NCBI GenBank assembly: GCA_013314775.1
Contig: JABUFB010000005.1
Span: forward strand, 124,001 to 188,000
From: Armatimonadota bacterium
Lineage (GTDB): Bacteria; Armatimonadota; Zipacnadia; Zipacnadales; JABUFB01
Direction: 5' to 3'
DNA length: 64,000 nt
Made by a program: the position numbers and the translations under genes. Below are positions 9,089 through 17,432 of the stretch, one piece after another. How positions within the stretch are numbered: the first letter of the stretch is position 1; each line of letters opens with the position of its first letter. Under the pieces are notes generated by a model. That model was given only the letters and a program-made list of their open reading frames with translations. It had not been told where the DNA came from and did not search any database.

Positions 9089-9906
9089 GGCAACTCCCCC
9101 ATGAGTCTGTGGGTATTCCGTACGGTGGTGCGGGCAAGATCGGCGGCCGGGATGTTCCGGATCTTGGCGATGCCGGATACGATTGCCGGCAGGTTCGCGG
9201 GCTCGTTGAGCGCCTCGCCTTCCGGCCCAAGCGTCACCGAAGGCCGGAAGGGTTCAGGGGGTAGCATTGCCGGGGCATCGGTCTCCACGAGCAGGCGTTC
9301 CAGCGGAACCGCCGCGAGGCCCGCTCGGGCGCGCTTGTGGGCCGGATCCAGCACGCTCCCGGCGAAAGAGCAGTATGCACCCATCTCCACCAGGGGCGTG
9401 ACCATCTCCGCTGCACCGCCCCAGGCGTGGATCACCATCCCTGCGCGAGGCGGCCCCATCTCGTCGAGAATACCAAGCAGCATGCCCCATGCGCGCAGGC
9501 AGTGGATCATTGCGGGCAGGCCGAGGCGATTCGCCAGATCAAGCTGGGATCGGAACACCTCCTCCTGCTCTGTCTCGTCACGGTCCCGAACCCAACGATC
9601 GAGCCCGATTTCTCCCAATCCGCGGCAGCCTTCCTTGAGAAATGATTCCAGGCGCTCCAGCCAGCCCTTGGACCGCTCGCGAACGAACCACGGGTGCAGT
9701 CCCAGGCAAGGGATCACCTGCGGCCAGCGGCGGCTGATCTCCAGCACTGTCTCCCAGTCACCTTCGTGAGTTCCGTTGCAGATAAGACAGGCCACGCCAG
9801 CCTGCAGACTCCGGCGGATCATGTCATCCACCAGCCCCTCCAGAACCTCCTCCTGCAGGTGGCAGTGTGCGTCAACCAGGCCTGTCAGCGTCGGCGCATC
9901 GGTCAC
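9067..9906 (-). CDS. TatD family metal-dependent hydrolase
   Basis: This 279-residue amidohydrolase-fold protein has the complete TatD metal site. HCH (14-16) lies in the first strand, GEIGLD supplies the Glu, MIHCLR and IHAWGG supply His ligands, and ETDAPAM supplies the Asp. TatD proteins are reported as 3'-5' exonucleases or D-aminoacyl-tRNA deacylase-like enzymes; the substrate here is unknown. The GTG start overlaps the stop of the upstream DUF5696-like gene as GTGA, and its own end overlaps tcdA by 22 bases, so all three are likely one transcript. Confidence 0.85.
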   Translation of the reverse strand: MTDAPTLTGLVDAHCHLQEEVLEGLVDDMIRRSLQAGVACLICNGTHEGDWETVLEISRRWPQVIPCLGLHPWFVRERSKGWLERLESFLKEGCRGLGEIGLDRWVRDRDETEQEEVFRSQLDLANRLGLPAMIHCLRAWGMLLGILDEMGPPRAGMVIHAWGGAAEMVTPLVEMGAYCSFAGSVLDPAHKRARAGLAAVPLERLLVETDAPAMLPPEPFRPSVTLGPEGEALNEPANLPAIVSGIAKIRNIPAADLARTTVRNTHRLMGELPCLTTAS

Positions 9907-12900
9907 CAGGTCACCCTGAATCTCCCGGCGCCCGGCTGCCCTACTCTGAACACCACGCGCCCGTTTTCGATGCGGTGCGGCACGACACCCATATCTTCCG
10001 CGGTTCCCGCCGCAAGCGCTCGGACCTCTACTCGCGCGAGGTCGATGGTCGCGGCCGGGACCGCCCGCTTCGGGTCTATGCTCACCGTGAACTCTCGGTC
10101 GCGCGGATAGGGGAAGACCGTCAGGCTATCCTGGGCCAGGTTGACCTTCACCGAACCGTCCGTGGCGATGACCCCGAAATCAACCATCGTGCCCGCTGGG
10201 TTGGTATGGGCACTGAAGTCGGCACGGACCGCCGCCCAGCGCTCACAGGCCTCGTCGAAGTCGGCCAGTTCGATGTTGGTGATCTGTCCATCTTGTCGGG
10301 TCACGCGCAGCTCGCCCAACAGATACGCCCGGTCACCCGCCACGGGTCCCTTGAGGGCCACGCGGCCCTGGGCGTCGTAGAGCCCTGCCACGATTGCGTA
10401 GCGGTCCCAGGGCTCGTCCGGTACCGTTATATCATGCGGGCCGTCCACGATGACGTCGCCGGGCTTCCAGTCCCGGACCGGCTTGCTGAAGCCGTGGTCA
10501 TTCTGAAATACAATCCCCTGGTTGCCACCCGCGGATGGGTTGGTGAAATGCACGAAGCTGATAGGGTCACGGTTCAAGACCTGCTTCACATCCCACTCGT
10601 ATGTGAGTCGGATCTTGTCTCCGCCCATATACTCAAAGCTGCGCAGGCGCGGTTGGATGTCGTTCTCGGCCAGATAGGGCATATGGAAATAGGTGCGGGC
10701 GTCGGCGAACAGGTACTCGGGACACCGGGCGAAGTCCGCGAACTTGCCGCCGTCGACTACGGTGCCGACCTCGGTGCCGGGCCCCAATGCCAGGAAGCCC
10801 CACTGCGGGAGAGTGCGGCCCTCCACGTCCCACGGCTCCTCTCCCCAGTTGACCCAGAGGGTGAGGCCAGTCTCGTACTCGATCTTCTGTCGCATCCGTT
10901 CGTTCGCCGCCAGCGCCGCGCTCCCGGTTACAAGCCGACCGTCGACCTCGTAGGCGATCCGCACCGGCCTGCTGTTTCCGGTCAGCCGCTGGACCGCGTG
11001 CATCAGGTGGTGTTCCTTCGCCACCCACTGCACATTAGCGGTCTGGGCGTTACCGATAAACCCCGCATGTCCGTAGGCCAGTTCCTGCGCCCGGTACTTG
11101 TCCACCTGCCAGGGCGCGCCGGTGTCCATGCCCCACTGGTGGTTGTAGCCCCTGGTGAACCAGCGCTCGTAATACCCCATGCCGTGGTTGACCATCTGCG
11201 GGTGGATCTTGAGCAGGTCGAAGTCCAGGAAGGGAACGTGGTTTTCACCGCCGGCGACCTGGGCCTCCACGCCGTCCACCTGCCCCGCCCAGTAGAAATG
11301 GTTGTGGCCCTCGCCGAACAGCGGGCCCTCGTGGGTCTGGCGCATATAGTCGAACAGTTCCGCATCATAGATGACCTTTGCGCGGCACATCGCGGCCATG
11401 GGTTGGTCCGCTTCGTGGTCAAGCTGGTGCCACGGCGGCACGCAGGTGTGCACATCGAGATAGGCCGCAGTAGTGGCGAACCGCCGGTGGATTTCGGGGG
11501 CATTCTGCTGAGCATATCCCAGCGCGCGGTTGCACTTGAGCCCGTAGCTCTGAACGCCGGTTCCCGCATTGAACCAGGCCTTGGATGGTTCGCCGTTTGC
11601 CAGCAGCACGCGCGCCGCCGGATCGTAGGATGGTGCGTCTGGATACAGGTCGATGTAGTTTTCATGCAACGACCAGACATAACCGCACTCATTGGCGGCC
11701 TTGCCGAACTCCACCATGCCCTCATCGCCCCCGTATCGCGCATTGGCGGGCAGGTGGTCCGGGAGCTTCACGTCGTATCCGTAGCACTGCCAGTCGTGGG
11801 AGATGATGGCCAGGTGATCCACGCCATTGTCCTTGAGATTGCGCAGGTTTTCAGCATCGCCCTGGTAAGTGCCCTTGTAGTGGCCCCAGATGTCCAGCAT
11901 CACCCGGTCCCCGAGCAAGTCCAGGTAGCTTGACGGCTGCCATGGAATGTTTGGAAACACCTCGTTCACGTTGGGCGACACGCAGACATAGCCGGTCTCG
12001 AAAAGCGGGTTGCGGGTGCCGTCAGTTTTCGGCTCGTACACGGAAGCGCCCTGTGGGCAGCGCGAGGCATTAGTCTTCGTCCAGTCAAGGTACCTGCCCA
12101 CGAACAGCAGGTCGGCTGGGAGCCACTCCACCGAGCCTCGGCTCCAGTCCGCGGGAAGGTAGGGGATGGTGATGGTCCGGCGCAAGGGAGCTCCGGCCAC
12201 GTTACCCAGCGAGAAACCCTCCGCCACCGGTTCATCGCAGGAGACTTCCACTGTGAGGGCTTTGGCCTGGATGCCGAACTTCCAGGTCGCCCGCACGGGA
12301 CCGCCCGGAAGGGCGTATTCCCAGACCACCCGCACCTTGCCTGCGTCGACACCAGCCGAGACGAGCCTGGCCTTCGCGTCCTTTCCTGTGTCCCCAAAGT
12401 TGATAGCCCCTCCGCCGGCAGGTTGGAAAGGTTTGCCTGCGTCAACAGACACCCGGAGATCGTCAAGCGTCCCGGTCCGTGGCTCGTAAATGTAGGTAAT
12501 GTCCGCATCTGCAGCCTGGTAAACGAACTCGAACCCGTCGCCTGCCCTCCGCACGGCGTTCTGGCAGTCCAGGAGATTTGACGGCGCGATCCCTTGGCCT
12601 GATGCATTGCTCAGACGCACCAGACTGACATCGGCAGTTGCCTTATAAGCGCGACTGTTGACGATCCGTTCCAGCAGGACCGACTGAGCATCAGCGCCAG
12701 CGCCGCAAGTGATCGTTGCGTCGCCGAAGTACGAGTAGTCGAAAGAAGGGCTATTCTTCGGGCCTGGTTCGGTCTGCAGGCGGAGCGTGATCCGCTCACC
12801 CGCATAGCGCGACAAATCAAAATTGTAGTCCCTCCATTCGCCCTTGTCGTAGTGAACCCGCAGGAGTTCCTCCCGGTTATCCTGCTGGATCACCGTGGCG

Positions 12901-13301
12901 CTGAAGGTCACGCCGTCGCTCTTGCCGGGCACGGCGACGTCTGGAAGCATCGCAATCCCGAATCTGAGGGTGATCGGGCGCTGGTCGGGAAGCTGCAGAA
13001 GGTAGTCGACCCAGGCGGGGCCAGTCGGCACGCGCCACGGGCAGTGCAGCAGGATCGCCGGGCGGCCCAGGAGCCACTCCGCAGGGGAGTATGAGATGCC
13101 GCTGGTGGGCTCGAAATGCCCGGTCCACGATGGCGGCATGTCTACCTGGTCGCCCTCGTAGGATCGGTACGAGACCTGATATACCCCGATGTCCGACAAT
13201 GCGGTCTCACCCGGCGGCAACGCGACGGCCTCCGGCTCCCCGATAGCGGGCAAGGCGGCGAGGATCAACAATGCCAACAGCACGGCGTATTCCACGGACA
13301 T
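9903..13301 (-). CDS. Large exported DUF5696-like protein, probable glycoside hydrolase
   Basis: This 1132-residue protein has a signal peptide (about residues 1-22). Beta-rich regions run to about 440. A putative TIM-barrel region follows with DHLAIISHDWQCYGYD, GYVWSLHENYIDLYPDAP, TAAYLDVHTCVPP and GPLFGEGHNHFYWAG, and beta domains end the protein. This arrangement, with its aromatic/acidic barrel strands, resembles DUF5696 proteins and, distantly, GH101-type endo-alpha-N-acetylgalactosaminidases. The catalytic residues are not assigned with confidence. I start at the ATG with AAGAGG 8 bases ahead. The gene is divergent from the sugar ABC importer across a gap of about 175 bases, suggesting shared control and a role in supplying its substrate. 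Confidence 0.6.
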   Translation of the reverse strand: MSVEYAVLLALLILAALPAIGEPEAVALPPGETALSDIGVYQVSYRSYEGDQVDMPPSWTGHFEPTSGISYSPAEWLLGRPAILLHCPWRVPTGPAWVDYLLQLPDQRPITLRFGIAMLPDVAVPGKSDGVTFSATVIQQDNREELLRVHYDKGEWRDYNFDLSRYAGERITLRLQTEPGPKNSPSFDYSYFGDATITCGAGADAQSVLLERIVNSRAYKATADVSLVRLSNASGQGIAPSNLLDCQNAVRRAGDGFEFVYQAADADITYIYEPRTGTLDDLRVSVDAGKPFQPAGGGAINFGDTGKDAKARLVSAGVDAGKVRVVWEYALPGGPVRATWKFGIQAKALTVEVSCDEPVAEGFSLGNVAGAPLRRTITIPYLPADWSRGSVEWLPADLLFVGRYLDWTKTNASRCPQGASVYEPKTDGTRNPLFETGYVCVSPNVNEVFPNIPWQPSSYLDLLGDRVMLDIWGHYKGTYQGDAENLRNLKDNGVDHLAIISHDWQCYGYDVKLPDHLPANARYGGDEGMVEFGKAANECGYVWSLHENYIDLYPDAPSYDPAARVLLANGEPSKAWFNAGTGVQSYGLKCNRALGYAQQNAPEIHRRFATTAAYLDVHTCVPPWHQLDHEADQPMAAMCRAKVIYDAELFDYMRQTHEGPLFGEGHNHFYWAGQVDGVEAQVAGGENHVPFLDFDLLKIHPQMVNHGMGYYERWFTRGYNHQWGMDTGAPWQVDKYRAQELAYGHAGFIGNAQTANVQWVAKEHHLMHAVQRLTGNSRPVRIAYEVDGRLVTGSAALAANERMRQKIEYETGLTLWVNWGEEPWDVEGRTLPQWGFLALGPGTEVGTVVDGGKFADFARCPEYLFADARTYFHMPYLAENDIQPRLRSFEYMGGDKIRLTYEWDVKQVLNRDPISFVHFTNPSAGGNQGIVFQNDHGFSKPVRDWKPGDVIVDGPHDITVPDEPWDRYAIVAGLYDAQGRVALKGPVAGDRAYLLGELRVTRQDGQITNIELADFDEACERWAAVRADFSAHTNPAGTMVDFGVIATDGSVKVNLAQDSLTVFPYPRDREFTVSIDPKRAVPAATIDLARVEVRALAAGTAEDMGVVPHRIENGRVVFRVGQPGAGRFRVTW

Positions 13302-13476
13302 TGGGAGCACCTCTTCACGGGTTCGGACATTTCTGACCCGTCCGTTCTTTCGCCGTAGCCTCGTCGCGTCCTTCCACGAGTGTCAGGAGGAGAACGGCGC
13401 CTGCCGTGCGAAACAGACATTGTGCATACGGACCGGGAGCGTTGCGCCGGGCCGCTATTCCTCTGGAGCCACGTTC

Positions 13477-14814
13477 ATGAAGCAGCTCTTCCTGGCGATG
13501 TTCGTCGTGCTTGCGATCCTCTCGGTGGTGGCGCAGGTGACCAAACCCAGCCGCGAGTTCGCCGGGCGGACGCGGATTATCTGGACCACCGACGACAACC
13601 CTGCGCGGCAGGCCCAGATTAGCATCTTCGATCAGCAGTTCCCGCACCTGAAGCTCACCATCGACCCCGCGAACAATGACATGAGCAAGATCATCGTCCA
13701 GACGATGGCCGGGATCGGGCCCGATGTCATCGACTGCTACAACCGGATGCAGCTTTACACCTACTACCAGGCCGGGATTCTCGAGGACATTACCGACTGG
13801 GCGAAGGAAGCTGGAACCACGCCGGACATCTGCTGGGAAGCGGCCCGGGAGAATATGATGATCGAAGGTCGCCAGTACGGCTTCCCCACCAACCCCGGAC
13901 CGTGGGTCATCTTCTACAACAAGGACATCTTCGATAAGGCTGGCGTGCCGTACCCAAGCGGAGACTGGACCTGGGACGAGTTCGTGGACGTGGCGAAGAA
14001 GCTGACCCTCAAGGAGCCGGGCAGCCGCCGCAATACCACGTACGGAATCATGGGCTATGACATCATGGAGGCGATCTGGCAGAACGGCGGGAGCCTGTAC
14101 AACAAGGACGGCACCCGCTGCGTTCTGGATTCGCCCGAGGCAATCGAGGCGGCCCAGTGGCTCATGGATCTGCAGTTCGTGCATGGTTGTGCGCCCAGCC
14201 CCAGCGAAGAAGAGGCCATGGCTGCGGCCGGCGGTTGGGGGCAGGGCATCATCACCCTCTTCGATGCGGGCCGCCTGGGAATGATCCGTTACGGCCGCTG
14301 GGGGCTCATCGTCTGGCGCAAGAACCCGAAGCTGCGCATTGGCGTCTGCCCTCTGCCTTACAAGAAGCAGAAGGCGACCACCTTCGTGACCCGCATCAGC
14401 GTCCTCAACAAGAAGAGCCCGTACAAACGGGAAGCCTTCAACTTCATGAAGTTCCTGGCCAGCGAGGATTACGGCAACCAGATCAATGACAGCGCCGACA
14501 ACCTCGCTCCGGTAAAGAGACTCTGCTACCTGGACCGCTTTCTGCACAACCCGCAATACCCGCAGGAGGACTATAACGAGGTTTTCCGCGACGAGATGGC
14601 CTGCGCCAGGAGCGTGGAACTGAGCAAGTTCTCGAATCCTTTCGTGGTGGACCGCATCTTCAGGCGCTACATCGACCTGATGCGAAACAAAGAGATGACT
14701 CCCGTCGACGCAATGACTGCGGCGGCGAAAGAGATCAACGAGTCGATCGAGGAGCACGTCGCGAAGTTTCCGGAGCTTCAGGCAGAGTACAGGAGACTGA
14801 CAGAAGCGCGCTGA
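13477..14814 (+). CDS. Sugar ABC transporter substrate-binding protein
   Basis: This 445-residue protein is of the MalE/UgpB extracellular solute-binding type 1 family. It has IIWTTDDNPARQ in the first strand, GIGPDVIDC and later FPTNPGPWVIFYNKDIFDKAG. The N-terminus is a hydrophobic segment with no lipobox cysteine, so the protein looks anchored by an uncleaved helix or is secreted, which is unusual outside Gram-positives but not unknown. I start at the ATG with GGAG 8 bases ahead; the open frame continues upstream without a site. Two permease genes follow on the same strand. Confidence 0.88.
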   Translation: MKQLFLAMFVVLAILSVVAQVTKPSREFAGRTRIIWTTDDNPARQAQISIFDQQFPHLKLTIDPANNDMSKIIVQTMAGIGPDVIDCYNRMQLYTYYQAGILEDITDWAKEAGTTPDICWEAARENMMIEGRQYGFPTNPGPWVIFYNKDIFDKAGVPYPSGDWTWDEFVDVAKKLTLKEPGSRRNTTYGIMGYDIMEAIWQNGGSLYNKDGTRCVLDSPEAIEAAQWLMDLQFVHGCAPSPSEEEAMAAAGGWGQGIITLFDAGRLGMIRYGRWGLIVWRKNPKLRIGVCPLPYKKQKATTFVTRISVLNKKSPYKREAFNFMKFLASEDYGNQINDSADNLAPVKRLCYLDRFLHNPQYPQEDYNEVFRDEMACARSVELSKFSNPFVVDRIFRRYIDLMRNKEMTPVDAMTAAAKEINESIEEHVAKFPELQAEYRRLTEAR

Positions 14815-14852
14815 CCGTCTCTGCTCCACCCATCCCTTGCAGGGGGAAATCC

Positions 14853-15758
14853 ATGACACGACGCGAGAACAACTGGCCCACGGCGCTGCTCTTCCTGGCG
14901 CCCAATTTCCTGGGTTTCCTGGCATTCATGCTGTTGCCGATCGTCTTCAGCCTGGTGATGGCCTTCACCAACTGGCAGATGACCGCCACGGCGCCCCTGG
15001 AGTTCGTGGGTATCGACAACTTCAAGGATCTCCTCACAGATCGCCGTTTCTGGCAGTTCTTCGGCAATACGGTCTATCTGATGATGGGCATTCCGCTGAG
15101 CATCGCCGGGTCGCTCGTCCTCGCGGTGGTTCTCAGTGCGCGCCTGCGTGGCGTGGTCTTGTTCCGCACCATGTTCTACCTGCCCACCATCACCAGCGGA
15201 GTCGCCCTGTTCATCCTGTGGAAAGCCATCTACAACCCGGAATTCGGTCCGCTGAACACCATGCTGGGTGGATTGTTCGACCTGTTCGGCATCCAGGCCG
15301 ATCCCCCCGACTGGCTCCTTTCCATCGCTTGGGCGAAGCCCGCCATCATGATCATGGGCATCTGGACAGCCATCGGTGGCACGAACATGCTCCTTTACCT
15401 GGCGGGGATCAGCAATATTCCGCCGGAACTCTACGAGGCCGCGGAGATTGACGGGGCCGGCCGCTGGGCGATGTTCCGGCACGTCACCTGGCCGCAGCTT
15501 GCGCCCACCACGTTCTTCATCGTCGTCATGAGTGCGATTGGCGGTCTGCAGGGCGGCTTTGAGCAAGCCCGGGTCATGACACGTGGCGGCCCGGCGGAGT
15601 CAACGGTCACCCTCGGCTACTACATCTACATGAAGGGCTTCGAGGAGTACCAGCTCGGATATGCTTCAGCAATCGCCTGGGTCATGTTCCTGCTGATCTT
15701 CGTGATGACCCTGATCAACTGGAAGTTCGGCAAGAGCGCCTTCGATATGGACGTGTGA
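14853..15758 (+). CDS. Sugar ABC transporter permease, MalF type
   Basis: This 301-residue inner-membrane protein has about six transmembrane helices. The first lies at about residues 15-38, and an N-terminal ferredoxin-like loop follows. The cytoplasmic EAA loop reads ELYEAAEIDGAGRW, the site that docks on the ATPase. It belongs to the binding-protein-dependent transport inner-membrane component family (MalF/UgpA/LacF). It lies 38 bases after the binding-protein gene, and AGGGGG precedes the ATG. It pairs with the following MalG-type permease. Confidence 0.9.
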   Translation: MTRRENNWPTALLFLAPNFLGFLAFMLLPIVFSLVMAFTNWQMTATAPLEFVGIDNFKDLLTDRRFWQFFGNTVYLMMGIPLSIAGSLVLAVVLSARLRGVVLFRTMFYLPTITSGVALFILWKAIYNPEFGPLNTMLGGLFDLFGIQADPPDWLLSIAWAKPAIMIMGIWTAIGGTNMLLYLAGISNIPPELYEAAEIDGAGRWAMFRHVTWPQLAPTTFFIVVMSAIGGLQGGFEQARVMTRGGPAESTVTLGYYIYMKGFEEYQLGYASAIAWVMFLLIFVMTLINWKFGKSAFDMDV

Positions 15759-15855
15759 AGCAGACGGAGTCCGGGCACCGGACCCCGAAGGGTTTGGGAT
15801 ACGGCCCCGAGGTGTCTGGCCGGTCATCACTACTCGCGATACACGAGGACGCCCA

Positions 15856-16737
15856 ATGGCGGCACACGACTACCTGGACGAGAAGGAAACGCGAACCGCG
15901 CAGGGGTTCCGCAAGCGCACGCCCCTGCAGGCGGTGGTCACGATTGGCGGCTATGTTCTTCTTACCGCCACGGCGCTGACCATGATGTACCCATTCCTGT
16001 GGATGGTCGCGACCAGCCTCAAGCCACTATCCGAGGTACAGTCGGGCCATTTCCTGCCCATGGAATGGCGATTCGCCAATTATGCCGAGGTCATTCGGAC
16101 CATCCCCTTCGGGCGCTACTACTTCAACAGCGTCTTTGTGGCCGCGTGGGTGACTTGGGGGCAGGTGCTGACCAGCGCCGCTGCGGCTTATGCCTTCAGC
16201 CGTCTGCGGTGGAAGATGCGGGACCAGGTCTTCTTGCTGTATCTCGCCACACTCATGGTCCCGGGCCTGGTCACGCTCATCCCGAACTATTGGGTCCTGA
16301 CCACATTGAAGCTCATCAATACTTACACGGTCCTGATCCTGCCGGCGTGTTTCAGCGCATACGGCACCTTCCTGCTGCGACAGTTCATGCTGACCATCCC
16401 CACTAGCCTGGACGAGGCGGCGGAGATCGACGGCGCCAGCCACTGGCAGATCTTCTGGGACGTGGTGATGCCCCTTGCGCGCCCTGGCTTGATTGTGCTG
16501 GCGATCTTCACCTTCATGGGCAACTATCAGTCATTCTTCTGGCCGCTGGTCATGATCAAGGACGACTTCCTGCGCACCCTGCCCATCGGCTTGCTGTACT
16601 TCGACAGCACCTACGGCCGCGAGACCACCCTACTCATGGCGGCGTCGGTGATGGCAATGATTCCGCTGATCGTGCTGTTTGTGGTGGGCCAGCGCTTCTT
16701 CGTCCGTGGCATCCAACTCGGGGCAGTGAAGGGGTAG
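15856..16737 (+). CDS. Sugar ABC transporter permease, MalG type
   Basis: This 293-residue permease has the MalG/UgpE/LacG layout. A short cytoplasmic N-terminus precedes six helices, with the EAA loop SLDEAAEIDGASHW and the C-terminal VRGIQLGAVKG typical of MalG-type subunits. It lies 97 bases after its partner. No ATP-binding subunit follows, so the transporter presumably uses an ATPase encoded elsewhere, as MsmK-served importers do. The sugar is unknown, but the divergent exported hydrolase suggests an oligosaccharide. Confidence 0.9.
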   Translation: MAAHDYLDEKETRTAQGFRKRTPLQAVVTIGGYVLLTATALTMMYPFLWMVATSLKPLSEVQSGHFLPMEWRFANYAEVIRTIPFGRYYFNSVFVAAWVTWGQVLTSAAAAYAFSRLRWKMRDQVFLLYLATLMVPGLVTLIPNYWVLTTLKLINTYTVLILPACFSAYGTFLLRQFMLTIPTSLDEAAEIDGASHWQIFWDVVMPLARPGLIVLAIFTFMGNYQSFFWPLVMIKDDFLRTLPIGLLYFDSTYGRETTLLMAASVMAMIPLIVLFVVGQRFFVRGIQLGAVKG

Positions 16738-17019
16738 GGGAGACACACCAGACGCGCCGCGGAACAGAGGCATGCCGTGAGGACCCGGGATCGCGGCAAT
16801 CGGGGGGGATGATGAGTGGACTCAGGCAGTCTTCTTACGAAGATCCGTCCGGGACCGGCGGGTGCGCGCGAACGAGCCTGCCGCTAGAATCACACACGCC
16901 GCGCAGACGGAACGCGCGCGGCTGAGAGGAGATCGCTGGGGGCCTCCGGCGACGGCCAACACGGCGAACCCGCGCGGCCTGCCGTTGAGAGGCGACCGCG
17001 CGGGTGCAATAAGTGTCCG
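16738..17019. other. 282-base gap with GC-rich inverted repeats
   Basis: No gene is supported here. On the minus strand, downstream of rpsR, there are two GC-rich stem-forming repeats: CCCGCGCGG/CCGCGCGGG (16969-17005) and, nearer 16910-16925, GCCGCGC/GCGCGGC. The remainder, towards the permease stop, shows nothing recognisable. Confidence 0.4.
16969..17005 (-). terminator. GC-rich hairpin after rpsR, possible terminator
   Basis: CCCGCGCGG at 16969-16977 and CCGCGCGGG at 16997-17005 form a perfect 9-bp stem with a 19-base loop, 14 bases beyond the rpsR stop. It lacks a following T tract, so it could instead be an RNA-stabilising 3' structure or a Rho-assisted end. Confidence 0.4.
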
Positions 17020-17283
17020 CTAGTCGACGACGTAGGGCAGCAGGGCCATGACCCGTGCGAGCTTGATGGCCTTGGCAACCTGGCTCTGATGCTTGCGGCA
17101 ACTGCCAGTTTGCCGGGCCTTGCGCACTCGGCCATGCTCGTCAACGTATTGCCGGAGCAACTCGAGGTTCTTGTAGTCCACGATGTTTACTGCGGGATTT
17201 GCGCACATCGCGCACGGCTTCTTCCTGCGCCTGCGGAAGGGGCGCGGTCGGCGCTGCCCGCCACGACGTCTGTCTTGTGCCAC
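17020..17283 (-). CDS. rpsR: Small ribosomal subunit protein bS18
   Basis: bS18 binds 16S rRNA together with bS6 on the platform of the 30S subunit. The 87-residue protein has a basic N-terminal tail (RRRGGQRRPRPFRRRRKKP). The conserved core VDYKNLELLRQYVDE follows, then TGSCRKHQSQVAKAIKLAR and the terminal LLPYVVD. Cysteines in CAMC and SCRKH give the zinc-binding C+ form. The start is GTG; GAGG lies about 10 bases ahead. The usual partners rpsF, ssb and rplI are not adjacent. A strong promoter lies upstream and a hairpin downstream, so it forms its own unit. Confidence 0.93.
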   Translation of the reverse strand: MAQDRRRGGQRRPRPFRRRRKKPCAMCANPAVNIVDYKNLELLRQYVDEHGRVRKARQTGSCRKHQSQVAKAIKLARVMALLPYVVD

Positions 17284-17328
17284 GTCTGTCCAGCCTCACT
17301 TTCTGATCCTGCGTCGCAAAGCGGGGTA

Positions 17329-17357
17329 ACTATAACAGACATGCCCGGCGTCGTCAA
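17329..17357 (-). promoter_or_regulatory. Sigma-70-type promoter for rpsR
   Basis: On the minus strand, TTGACG (17352-17357) is followed after exactly 17 bases by TATAGT (17329-17334). Transcription would start near 17322 and give a leader of about 39 bases to the GTG start. Confidence 0.72.
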
Positions 17358-17432
17358 TTGAAGCAGAAACTTTGCGGGACCATCAGTCTTGTGGGATCTG
17401 TGCCGGCTGAGGCCGCAGTGCCGATAGACAGG

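Noticed and set aside
9867-11933. A 688-codon plus-strand frame opposite the DUF5696-like gene
   Set aside because: It is a composition shadow of a large minus-strand gene with a signal peptide and ribosome site.
13315-14925. A 536-codon minus-strand frame opposite the sugar-binding protein gene
   Set aside because: It is antisense to a recognised transporter gene and has no recognisable domain.
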